Assembly: GCF_000090795.2 (NCBI RefSeq)
Contig: NW_003546389.1
Span: forward strand, 101,043-132,320
Direction of reading: 5' to 3'
From: Amphimedon queenslandica
Lineage: Eukaryota; Porifera; Demospongiae; Haplosclerida; Niphatidae
DNA: 31,278 nucleotides
The translations under genes were made by a program, and so were the position numbers. Shown here one piece after another: positions 10,801-30,720 of the stretch. How positions within the stretch are numbered: position 1 is the first letter of the stretch; each line of letters opens with the position of its first letter. Below the pieces are notes generated by a model. That model did not search any database. It saw nothing but the letters and a program-made list of their open reading frames with translations, and had not been told where the DNA came from.

Positions 10801-11583
10801 CTGTTACTGTGCAGCCCCTTGATATTCTATTTTCAGTCAAGCTCTTCGTTGAATTGCCTGAATAGAGAGAGAGAGGTCACACAATGCCTATTGCAGTATT
10901 GCATATTGCTTTGTTCACTGTTATACTTATTGTTGTATTCTAGTTACAACTGGTTTTGTGATAATAGCCCCATGCAGGGTTGTAATTGAGAGCTTTCGCA
11001 TCAGATAAGATGACGTGTATGTGTTTGTGGTAACAATGACTTATTAAATGTCTTCTTTGAACAGCAAGTACTGCCTACTTTTGATATCCTTTAAAGAACC
11101 ATGTACATGATAGCTACATGTTCTATTGTGCTGTTATCCGATCATCAAATCCCATCCCACAATGCTAGCTCTATACCTGACATAATTGTCACAAACAGCA
11201 TATCAATTGAACTGAAAAATGTATTTTTAGAATCTTCTTCATCCTTATTAATTTTGCTTGTTTATACAGATGCTATACTATATAACATGTTTGTTTGCAT
11301 TCTTATACTAATTACTACATGTGGTTTTGAGCTGATTAACTGATTGCTCTATGATCTCTCTCTCTCTCTCTCTCCCATCCTCCATCTGTTGTATGTAGAT
11401 TTATGTTATGAGGATTCGCAAAGTGTTCACTATATAATTTTTTTGATACTCAAATAAATTTAATGAACGTAATTAGAATGATAAGGCAAAAATAAAGAAA
11501 AAGAAACCGAATTATACTATATCTGTTCATACATAAATTATATAGTTTTATACTCGCAGTCCACTTTAGCAAAAGTCATGTCA
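10801..11583. other. Intergenic, B3 upstream and B4 3' flank
   Basis: No exon is supported. A CT microsatellite lies at about 11358-11374. An 80-codon open frame on plus at 11101-11343 has no family resemblance and AT-rich, random-looking composition. Confidence 0.55.
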
Positions 11584-12424
11584 TTATTTCTTCTTTGCTA
11601 GCCCAACAAGTGCCTTGAGGTAATTAATCTCCGGTGTGTATTCATCTTCCAAGTATTCTTGAACCCAGTGTATGTGGTGGACACGTCCAGATCCACAAGC
11701 TTTAGAAATATCCCTTCCAAGTCCAGCCTCATACTCTTTAATAGCTGGAGAAATGAGAGTCCAGGCACTTAGCATTAATTGTTCTGCTGGATGACTGCAG
11801 TTGATGTCTGGGCGTAGTGTGAGAGCATCATTTGGATAGGAGAGCAGCTATAAAATGTAAAAAAAGAATGCAATTCAAAACTTAGTTTTAAAAGCTGATG
11901 ATTTGCACTAGTAGAAACTCACCCATTCACATGTGTCTTTGATGAGTGTAGACATCATGCTGCTGAAGAATCCAGCCATATTCAAGTTACCAAAACCTTC
12001 ATAGTTTTCTAGGGAAGGGTCATCTTTTATCTCGTCAAACAGCTGCACATAAAGACCAGCAGTACCAATGATTTGCAGTCCTTCAAAAAGATTAGTAGCA
12101 ATCCCATGGTCACCGTAAACTGAATGATTGCTCTCTAATGCAATTTGATAATTGTATAATCTGGCCTATTAATGATGATAGCAAAGAAAGATAATTAAAT
12201 AATGAAGAGGATTAGATTATAACTAACACTACAAACAGTGAGGATTTTACTATAATGTTAATGCATGCACTTACTGTGTATTCAGAGAGAGCATGGACTC
12301 CTGAGTGCATCCACCAGAAATTAGTGCAGTTTGGTGGCTGAGTTAAAGGAGCTGCATCTATTGGTGAGGACAGGAGAATGAAAGCAGCAGCAAGAGCAGT
12401 CATGATGATTGATTTGTTTGCCAT
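11584..12424 (-). CDS. Secreted 4-cysteine helical protein B4 (subfamily B)
   Basis: Three phase-0 exons in transcript order: 12424-12275, 12165-11923, 11847-11584, giving 218 aa. Exon 1 has a signal peptide (IIMTALAAAFILLSSPIDA) and PPNCTNF. Exon 2 reads ARLYNYQIALE, 'TNLFEGLQIIGTAGLYVQL', 'NYEGFGNLNMAGFF', IKDTCEW. Exon 3 reads 'LLSYPNDALTLRPDINCSHP', AEQLMLSAW, SKACGSG, HWVQEYL, EINYLKAL and a Lys-rich end. Exons 2 and 3 are almost the same length as in B1 and B3, so this copy is a good reference for the subfamily. It is head-to-head with FRA10AC1 across 327 bp. Function is unknown. Confidence 0.85.
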
Positions 12425-12500
12425 CTTTGTGTCAGTCAGTAGACTTTGATTTGTTTTCTTGAAGTTTTAGTTGCATGAACTATCTTCTGTCTAAGGCTCA

Positions 12501-12507
12501 TTTTATA
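12501..12507 (-). promoter_or_regulatory. TATA box of B4
   Basis: TATAAAA on the minus strand, 83 bp upstream of the ATG at 12424. Confidence 0.6.
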
Positions 12508-12637
12508 GTCTGAGTCTTGCCGTCCTCGGATTTCGGATTTCCCTATCTTTTCTACCACAAAAGGACACAAAACTTAAATAAACAGTAAATATAAGCACAC
12601 GCGTAAACAAAACATCGCGCATTCGTTAATTATCACT

Positions 12638-12665
12638 ACGGAAGTGGCACTACTGCGCATGCGCA
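12638..12665 (+). promoter_or_regulatory. ETS plus NRF1 motif promoter of FRA10AC1
   Basis: ACGGAAGTGG (12638-12647) matches an ETS/GABP site. TGCGCATGCGCA (12654-12665) is a perfect palindromic NRF1 consensus. The pair lies 87-114 bp before the FRA10AC1 ATG in an otherwise AT-rich region, which is typical of TATA-less housekeeping promoters in animals. Confidence 0.6.
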
Positions 12666-12751
12666 ATAGGTTTTTAATTTATTCATTATTATTGATTATC
12701 TAATTATGGTTGAATGTTTTCTTTTTTAGGGAAAGGGAGAGAAAGAGGAGA

Positions 12752-14381
12752 ATGGCAACTAAAGGGCACGACTATCAAGATGATTTAGACTCCGAATTCG
12801 ATTCCTCTGAAAGAGAAAGAAGACATACGTGGAGAGACGATCCTCTCTCAAGCAAAACAAGAGAACAGACCGCACCCTCTCACTCCACAATGCTACCGCC
12901 GAAAACGGTACTCGTGGACGAAAGAGACAGAGAAGAGGCTCGGTCGCGTCGCTATCACTTATTATCACTCGACGCATATTCTCGGCATAAAATGATGATT
13001 AATCGCTATCTCTTATCGACTGGGAAGACAATTAAAAATGTTGTTCGCTCGTCCGAAAAGGATCGTAATGACTACGACATCCTTCGTGAGGAGCATAGGT
13101 TTCTATGGGATGACACTCCACCCACGACTTGGGAGGAAAAACTAGCAAAAACGTACTACGACCGTCTTTTTAAAGAATACTCGATATCTGATTTGAGTCG
13201 ATATAAAGAGAATAAAGTTGCCCTTAGGTGGCGGACGGAAGGCGAGGTCATAGAGGGGAAAGGTCAATTCGTGTGTGGGAACCGTCGCTGCGATACAAGG
13301 GATGAGCTCACCAGCTGGGAGGTTAATTTCGGATACGTGGAAAAAGGAGAGAAGAAGAACGCTCTTGTGAAGCTAAGACTTTGTCCGTCTTGCTCGAAGA
13401 AGTTGAACTATCATCACGCGAAGAGAGCCTGGAAGAGGGAGAGAAAGGAGGAGAGGAGAGAGAAAAAGAGAAAAAAGAGGCGGAGATCAGATAAAAGTAA
13501 AAAAGAATCTCCAAGTACTGATGATGATGACAGTCGAGACTCTTCTGATGATGGTAAGGCTTACAGGTGGAAATTTAAATTTAAAAATTGCATTATCTAA
13601 TTGAGTGTAACGACCTTCTTTTATTTCGAATCCTAACGAAATTATTAATTATTTAATTAGGATAATTATTAGATTGGCCATTACCATACGTAAACCCTAA
13701 ACCCTTTCTCTCTTAAATTGAAGTATACTGCATTATTCGTATTATTATAATCTGTGACTTTTTCCCTTACGTTTAAATGGCTAGGGATTAGGAATTAACC
13801 GTCTCCATACAAGCATGCAGGGATCAACCTTGTCCATACACACGCTCCTTCTGTTTATCTTTGACACAATGCATTTGTTATTCCACAGCGTGGTTTTTGG
13901 ACAAACTTGCACGCGGTTTTGAAAATGCTGCAAGCTTTTGTCCTTTCCCCTTGTTTGTTTTATGTCATATTGTTAGGATGCTTAGTGTATACACTGCATC
14001 TGTTTCTCTCTTTCATTTCATTATTATCACTTTGCGATAATAATAACAATAATAATAGCTCTTGTGTGTACATGCATTTGATATTTTGTTAACTTTTCCT
14101 CTCTCTCTTACATTCTCTTTCTCTCTCTCTCTCCTTCCACTTTATTGTAACTATTGCAATCTACTCTTTCAAAAATATCATTATTATTATTATTTCTTTT
14201 CTCTTTCTCTCTTTTACAAGATGGCCAGTCTTCATCGAAACCCACTTCTCAGACTAAAGAGGGAGAGGAGACAGAGAGAGGGGGAGACGTGGGTGAGATA
14301 TGGAACAAGTCAGCAAAGGAACTAGTAGAGAAGACCAAAGAAGAAGAGTTTGATGATTATTTCAAAGACATGTTTATGTAA
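12752..14381 (+). CDS. FRA10AC1: FRA10AC1 homologue, nuclear protein
   Basis: Two exons: 12752-13553 and 14221-14381 (intron phase 1), giving 320 aa, close to the roughly 315 aa human protein. The conserved core is recognisable: 'YSRHKMMINRYLL', 'DYDILREEHRFLWDD', 'TWEEKLAKTYYDRLFKEY'. It is followed by a CxxxxC...CxxC zinc-binding-like segment ('GQFVCGNRRCDTRDE', 'SWEVNFGYVEKGEKKNAL', LRLCPSCSKKLNYHH), a Lys/Arg-rich segment and the family C-terminus EFDDYFKDMFM. The family is nuclear and has been linked to the spliceosome; the precise role is uncertain. An in-frame ATG at 12710 adds 14 residues. A polypyrimidine-AG at 12728 suggests a 5'UTR intron ends there, so I chose the ATG at 12752. 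The 667-bp intron is CT-rich and otherwise empty. Confidence 0.93.
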
Positions 14382-15384
14382 TAATTGTTTACTCGTTGTA
14401 TTAACTTATCTCTCTCTCCTCCCCCCTCTCTCTCTCTCCTCCCTCCTCCCCTCTCTCTCCTCCCCTCTCTCTCTCCTCCCCCTCTCTCTCTCTCCTCCTC
14501 CTCCTCCTCTCTCTCTCTCTCTCTCTCTCTTCAGCTCCTTCTATCTCTCTCTTTTTATACATACTTATATCTTTCTATTCCTATTATTATTACTATTAAG
14601 AATTATTATTATTATCATTGTGACAGATTTGATGAGCACTTGAAGGGTGGATAAAGAGGGTTGAACTCGTCTTAGTGGATCAATGACCCTATTGTACTCT
14701 GTTATTATTAGCCAAACCTCTGACAAGGAAGTAGAAATACATGTATATGCACTAAAATGTATATTATATTACACGTGTATATGTTATGTAACACTTAAAG
14801 TACAGTAACCACCACCACTTTCTTAACCGGAAGACTATAGTTACTTTATTATAAGTATATCATACAAGTGCAAGTGCATGCTGTATGGATATAAAAGAGT
14901 ATAAGTAGAAATTTGAGATTGAACTCTTTCCCTCTCACTCCTTTCTTGTATCAACAATCCTATTCAGGAAGGTCAGGGCTCTTGACACTAAGTGCCTGAT
15001 AAGCAGCTGCTATTAAAGGCTCTACGATCATAAGGTATCACTTAGCGCATGTATTATAAAAACTGGTTCTATTCATGAATCTTTGTACTATAGATAAAGC
15101 TGATTACTTTATACTTTGATGAGAAGATTTGACGTAGCTATATGTCGCCCCTATATAATAACAATTTAATACGATATAATAAACTCTCTCTCTCTTATTG
15201 AACTAGAGACTTTCTCTTCCTCTCTCTCTCTCTCTCTCCTTTCTCTCTACAAGTGAGTTAAGCATGATAATTATATTCTTTCTAATAATAAATAATAATA
15301 TGATCTTAGATAATCTTTATGTGTATACAAAATATTAAATGATCAGGTAGCTCATTTTAGAGCAGGAGTAGCTCATAATTAAAT
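14382..15384. other. Convergent intergenic, FRA10AC1 and SPATA1 3' flanks
   Basis: CT-rich simple sequence (about 14402-14545 and 15185-15248), an AT-rich middle, and no supported exon. Leucine/serine-rich open frames near 14385-14654 are products of the CT repeat. Confidence 0.6.
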
Positions 15385-23366
<7,982 letters not shown>

Positions 23367-23769
23367 TTTTAGATAGATAAGATAGGTCACTCATTCGAGC
23401 TCCACCCAAAAGGCTCTTGCAAAAAAATCATGCAAACTTGCAGCTGCTCTGAGCTTTCCGTAGCAAAGCAAAGCTGAGCTGCTACGAAAGAAAAAAAAAT
23501 AAAGAGAGACCTTCTAATATTTTTAAAGTTAAGAGGACTGCTGCAGCAATCCTTAGCATCCAGACTACAGCACTTTTTGCTGCAAATCGAATGCCGAGTA
23601 TCCGGTCTATGGTATACTGCAAGCAAGGTATCCTGAGTTCATAGTCGGAGTTGGTATCCTGAGACTGAGCATATTCGGAGTTAGAATACTGAGTTAATAT
23701 TCGGAGAAGATACCCGGAGTACCCACGTGCTCCCATACAGTAAAAAAAGTAATTGAAAAAAGACTGAAG
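23367..23769. promoter_or_regulatory. Bidirectional promoter region, SPATA1 and DIMT1
   Basis: 403 bp between divergent start codons. It contains a CACGTG E-box at 23724-23729, 41 bp before the DIMT1 ATG. An imperfect inverted repeat GTAGCAAAGC...GAGCTGCTAC lies near 23460-23485. Degenerate 26-30 bp repeats of GGTATCCTGAG...TCGGAGTT occupy 23627-23720. No TATA box is seen for either gene. Confidence 0.55.
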
Positions 23770-25777
<2,008 letters not shown>

Positions 25778-25867
25778 TAATTAATGAATTCTTTTTGTAA
25801 GGGAGAGAAGAGAAGCAGGGGGAATGGATTTTCTTCTCATCACTATACCATTATAATTGGATTAATT

Positions 25868-25937
25868 GAAATTTAAAACATGTTTTAAATTAATTGGTGC
25901 ATATCGGAGATAATTTAAAACATGTTTTAAATTTCAT
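25868..25937. repeat. Small AT-rich inverted/direct repeat
   Basis: The palindrome AATTTAAAACATGTTTTAAATT occurs twice (about 25869 and 25914), around a short GC-richer spacer (GGTGCATATCGGAG). Confidence 0.75.
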
Positions 25938-26293
25938 ATGTACTCTACCGGAAATTTAATAATAACAGAGAGAGAGGGAGGGAGAGAAAGAGAGAGTGAG
26001 GGAGGGAGGGAAGAAAGGGGAAAGGGAAATTTACAGTAAATTTAATAATAATTAATGACAGAGAGGGAGAGAAAGAGGGAGGAAGAGAGATGAGGAAATA
26101 TTTTTGATAGATATTATATATCAACAAAATTAATATTTCCTTTCTCTCATGCATACATGTATTGGCTCATGTATATTTTTTGTTTTCTTCTTTCCTGTGT
26201 AACTTTTATTTGAATATTTAGCTTTTATTGACAATAACTTAGCACATGCATTGTTAATGTATTATAACCCCATTGCAATACATTAGTAATGCA

Positions 26294-26548
26294 GTAGTGT
26301 TACTATGTAGGAATAATCTCAATACAAAATGGCTGCCACAACTTTTGCAGCCTTGCTATACCAGGAAAACGAGCTCCTATGCTTACCAGACTTCTTAGAG
26401 GACCTTTTATACTAGTAAGTCATGTACTAGTATATAATGTATTATAAGAAGTCTGGTAAGCATAGGAGCTCGTTTTCCCGGTATAGCAACGCTGCAAAAG
26501 TTGTGGCAGTCATTTTGTACTGAGGTTATGCCTACATAGTAACGCTAC
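26294..26548. repeat. MITE-like inverted repeat, ~110-bp arms
   Basis: The left arm starts GTAGTGTTACTATGTAGG and runs through GGAAAACGAGCTCCTATGCT. The right arm mirrors it (AGCATAGGAGCTCGTTTTCC ... CCTACATAGTAACGCTAC). The centre is near 26421. A few mismatches between arms indicate an older insertion. Confidence 0.88.
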
Positions 26549-26637
26549 CACATTGTACATGCAACTTTGTTGTCATGATTCATTCAATTTTTACTCGAGA
26601 GAGAGAGAGAAAGGAGCTACACAGGAAAAAATAAGTA

Positions 26638-26724
26638 GTTAAAACAACCCATGGGTGGTTACCTCAGTTTCACTAAACAATAGACTTCCGGAACTGAGGT
26701 AACCCTCTAAGGGTAGTTTTAAAC
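26638..26724. repeat. Short inverted repeat
   Basis: GTTAAAACAACCC...GGTTACCTCAGTT pairs with AACTGAGGTAACC...GGGTAGTTTTAAAC around a ~20-bp loop. It is probably a small non-autonomous element. Confidence 0.7.
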
Positions 26725-27378
26725 AAAAACATGTACATGTAAATGCATGTGTACATAAACTCTTTACGAACAATAATGTTGTTTATAATGAACTGAACTG
26801 ACCTCTATTCCTCAGTATGTTACATTTAGCATAAGCTACACTCTAATTCAGAGCCTGTTCTATTTTCCTTTCATCTTATACAGTTACATGTACTTCCTAC
26901 CTCACTCACATGTACATTGTGTGTGCATCTACACTGTGCACTTATGGGAAATAAGTTTACATGCTTGAAATACTTATAGCATAAACTCTTCCTCTCTCTC
27001 TCTTTCTCTTGTTCTAGTATCTATTATGCTTCATTAGCTCTTCATTTCCTCCTATGTATAATTAGATGGCATATACACTTGCACTAATTAGCATGGTTTT
27101 GTTCTTTTTCCTTAACCTGACCTCATGTCGCATAATTAATGCAACTAGTTTTAGTACCCCAGTTAGAGCATATATGTGACTTTCCTTTCCTCCTATGAGC
27201 TTATCCTGCTTGTGTATATTACCCTCATTATATAATGGCAACTGTTTGAATTCATGGGTTATTCTTTATTTATTATGAGGTTTTATTACACGTTACAATG
27301 CTTGCAGCTGCCTTATAGTTTATTGTAATCCTTGTTACCATTTCCACTATGTCTTTATGATCACTCTTTTCCTTCTAC

Positions 27379-27518
27379 CTGAGGTTTAATAGTGTTTTTA
27401 TTGTTTAGTTGCTCATCCACTGAAGCAGCTGCCACTGGAACCAGCTGCCTTGACCAATTTGTCATAGTTTTTTCCGTTTGTTCGACATTTTCTTTTCCTC
27501 TTCCTCTTCCTCTTGCTG
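27379..27518 (-). other. Weak candidate exon
   Basis: On minus, an acceptor TTTCAG and donor GTAGAA bracket 140 bp open in one frame. It encodes RGRGRGKENVEQTEKTM then NWSRQLVPVAAASVDEQL. The stretch is richer in G and C than its surroundings. The plus strand is also open here after a TTGTTTAG acceptor, so direction is ambiguous and no neighbouring exon was found. It may be a chance open segment or a relic. Confidence 0.2.
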
Positions 27519-30159
27519 CTGAAATATCTCTCCATAAATTAATTATTTAATTCTCTTCTCACAATTGTACGCATATACATGTACATGTGTATTATCATAT
27601 AAAAACACGCCATGATATTTTATTTGTGGATTTTTGTACATGTAGTCAGATTGATCATTAGTAGTTTATTGCACACAGAATAAAGAAATATGTTGATAAT
27701 TATTATTTATCTGCTATGCTACTTCTTTCTTTAGATTTAAAATTTGATTATTAATATTGTAATAATGGAAGCTATACTGCATGTGCTCAAGGTGAATTTT
27801 ATTGCTAAAGGTTCTGTATAAATCTACAGTAGCTTCCTTTATTAGCCTAACAAGATTGAACCCCCTCAATTTTACTGTCGTTAAGCTTCAGTTTGTTGAC
27901 AGCCATTTTAAGAAATATGTAACTTTAAAACTTATACGTGACTTTCCTGACAGCTGCTATCAATCCTTAATAAAGTTACTCTCATTATCTATTATTATAT
28001 TAATTATTGTTTCCCCATGGAACTATATTATCACCTTTAATCTCTTACTTTTTCCTTTTGCCAGGGGTTTAAGTGTTGATTGTTAATTAACATTGAATAA
28101 TAATAGGGCCTCAGTTTTTATCATTTTAGCACATTAAAGCTTTCATTACTTACTGTAAATATCTTCTCTGTGAATGTTTATCCTCCTTCATATCACTTAT
28201 TCCAGTTCTAATTTGACTGAGTTATTTACTTATTTCCACCAGGTATGTGATAGTATCTACATCTACATGTTCTTGTAATTACTGTCATGTATTTCTTAAG
28301 TTAATTTGGATAGACTTTAAGTAAATAAATGCCATAAAAGATGATATCCTTTATTACTTAATTGTACTGTCCTAGTAGCAGCTGTTTTTATATAGTATAG
28401 ATTAAATTAACGCCATTTGTTGGACATACGACATACATGTACATGTGCCTGCACATGAAGATAGCTGACAATAATCATAAAAGGTATTGCATTCAGTTAA
28501 TTCTATGATTAATTATTTATACATGATTTGTTCTAGATCTGGATTTATGCTTGCATGCATAATTGAGCCTAATGGTTTGTTCAGATTTCCTTTTCCCGGA
28601 AATTAAAGCTTTGGTCTATTAAATGCACTCAGCCATTAAGTCATGTACATGTACAGTAGTTGTTGAACAGGAAGTTGCGGTATGTATAGTACTGTACATG
28701 TACATGTACATATGACCCGTAGTTTCTGTGTGTGTGTGTTTGTGTGTGTACATGCTACATGTACATCCTGTGCCATTTTTTGGTTGTTCCAGTTCTAGAT
28801 ATTATGAATACTTATTCAATTAACACCTTCTGCTGTTGATCTGTTAAGTTACTGTCCTCTTACTACTAATGGGAGAGTACATGTATGTGTATGTGGGCTG
28901 AAGGTGTAGGAGGAGTGAGAAGGTGATTATTATTACGTAACCCTGACTACTCAAATTATATTGTTGTTATCAGCAGGTGTCTGTTTTTCCTGTCTGTTTT
29001 TCCTACCCTTTTTCTTGTGTGTTCCTTCACTCCCTTGCTTTTAAAATATGTCCCCCTGCACATATTGACATCTAATTGTTTACTGATCTTGCTTGAGATT
29101 GTGTGTGTCATATTACGCCTCTTTAAAATGCTTTACATAACTCAATTAATAGATAAGCTTATTAGTGAACGTATTTGATTATTAAAGTAAATAGTAGTGT
29201 CATATATTGAAGCCTATTTTCCCGTGTAGAAGTGTGTGCTTGGTTGATTAATGAGGTAATGAATAGTGTCTATGTCATTTGATAATAAAAGGGAGTGTAC
29301 TGATAACTGGGAAAGATGATACTGATAACGAGGTGAGAAGAATGTGGCTGAAGGAGGAAACCACTGTATCTCTGTTTCTGAGGGGAAGAAGAGATATAGG
29401 GATTAGCAAGAATCTGGCACTGCTGCATTTTTGAGAATTAAGTTGTTTTGATAATTTTTACAGCTTGCAAGAAATGCTTGATGGATGCTATGCAGCCTTT
29501 AGGGAGAGATAAATCTTCAATGCTATTAAAATATTAAATGTTAAATATGCTTCCTTCTGTCTATACCTATAGCACATAGCTGCTGATAGTTACCTATCTG
29601 ATGACATACACATGTATACACACACACACAGACACATCATTACCTAATGATGTACATATGGAATCATTAGTTACTATTATCATCATTACTACACTCAAAC
29701 TTGACAGTCAAATGCATTTAGGTGTCTGTCCTATTCAGCCTTACTCTAGTAGAACCGTGATTTAAAATGGAGGATCTTGACATCACCTGTTAATAATTGT
29801 ATACAGCTGCAGTTAGTACTTGATTGTCATGGGTCTAAATGAGAGAGTCTCATTACATCATTGTCTCTGCATGAATAGAAGGTACTAAAGTCTCATGTCC
29901 TGTTATTTCACTTTTATTTACAATGCAGCTGCTACTGTCTTTATTATTCACTGTATTTGTATCTGCTAACTTCATTCCTTGTTTTTGTTCTTCATGTATA
30001 TACATTACTGTGATATAATGGCACTGTGAATACCAGTGGTACAGTCTGATCTATATCTACATGCATGATTATATGATGCTGGTCATTGTATCCCATATAT
30101 TCAATACCATGATCTAATTATATCCATGCACTGTATCTCCATTCGTTGTCTACCAATTA

Positions 30160-30720
30160 GACCGAATTCCCACAGAATTTTAATTCATATTTGGACCAAA
30201 GACCCAGTACTACAGTGTATATAGTGTGCAGGGAATTTTGACAAATATCACAAGGAGAGAATTCTCCATTTTTATAATTTTTCCTGATATGTATACATGT
30301 TCTTATGTTGTGTATCAAGTTTGAGCTGACTTTGATAAAGTTTGGATTTTTTATGGATTTTTGAAGTTGCTCCAAAATCAGGCCAAAGTCCCTGTACTAT
30401 AGTACATGGTCTCGGGCCAAATTTTACCAAAATTGAAAAGTAGAGAATTCTTCATTTTTATAATTTCTTCTGATACATATATGTGTACTTATGTTGTGTA
30501 TCAAGTTTGAGCTGATTCCGATCAAGTTTGGATTTTTTATGAATTTTTAAAATTGCTCCAAATTGGGCCAAAGTCCCTGTACTTAGTACATGCATGGTCT
30601 GAGGCCAAATTTGCCAAAATTGAAAACAAGAGAATTCACTAAATTTATAATTTTTTCTTATACATGTACACAGACCCTTATGCTGTGTATCGATCAACTT
30701 TGAGCTGGTCCACATGTTTA
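30160..30720 (+). repeat. Second block of the ~185-bp tandem repeat
   Basis: About three units in the same orientation as 24737-25600. TCAAGTTTGAGCTGA recurs at about 30317 and 30502, with a degraded copy near 30690. TGTACTATAGTACATGGTCT is present at about 30393. Open frames on the minus strand here come from the repeat. Confidence 0.82.

Noticed and set aside
11101..11343. 80-aa frame on plus
   Set aside because: AT-rich, no signal peptide plus cysteine pattern as in the neighbours, no splice partner.
12710..12751. Upstream in-frame ATG of FRA10AC1
   Set aside because: A polypyrimidine tract and AG lie between it and the downstream ATG, and the added residues are not typical of the family; 12752 is preferred.
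13690..13710. Telomere-like TAAACCCTAAACCC
   Set aside because: Only two units, inside a FRA10AC1 intron, so probably chance.
14350..14654. Ser/Leu/Pro-rich open frames
   Set aside because: They are translations of a CT-rich simple repeat downstream of the FRA10AC1 stop.
14382..14654. Extra terminal exon of FRA10AC1 (14629 onward)
   Set aside because: A splice from 14377 to 14629 is possible, but the family ends in an EFDDYF-K-D-x-F motif, which is followed directly by a stop at 14379-14381.
27802..28086. 94-aa frame on plus
   Set aside because: It lacks a proper ATG at its border, is AT-rich and has no neighbouring exon or motif.
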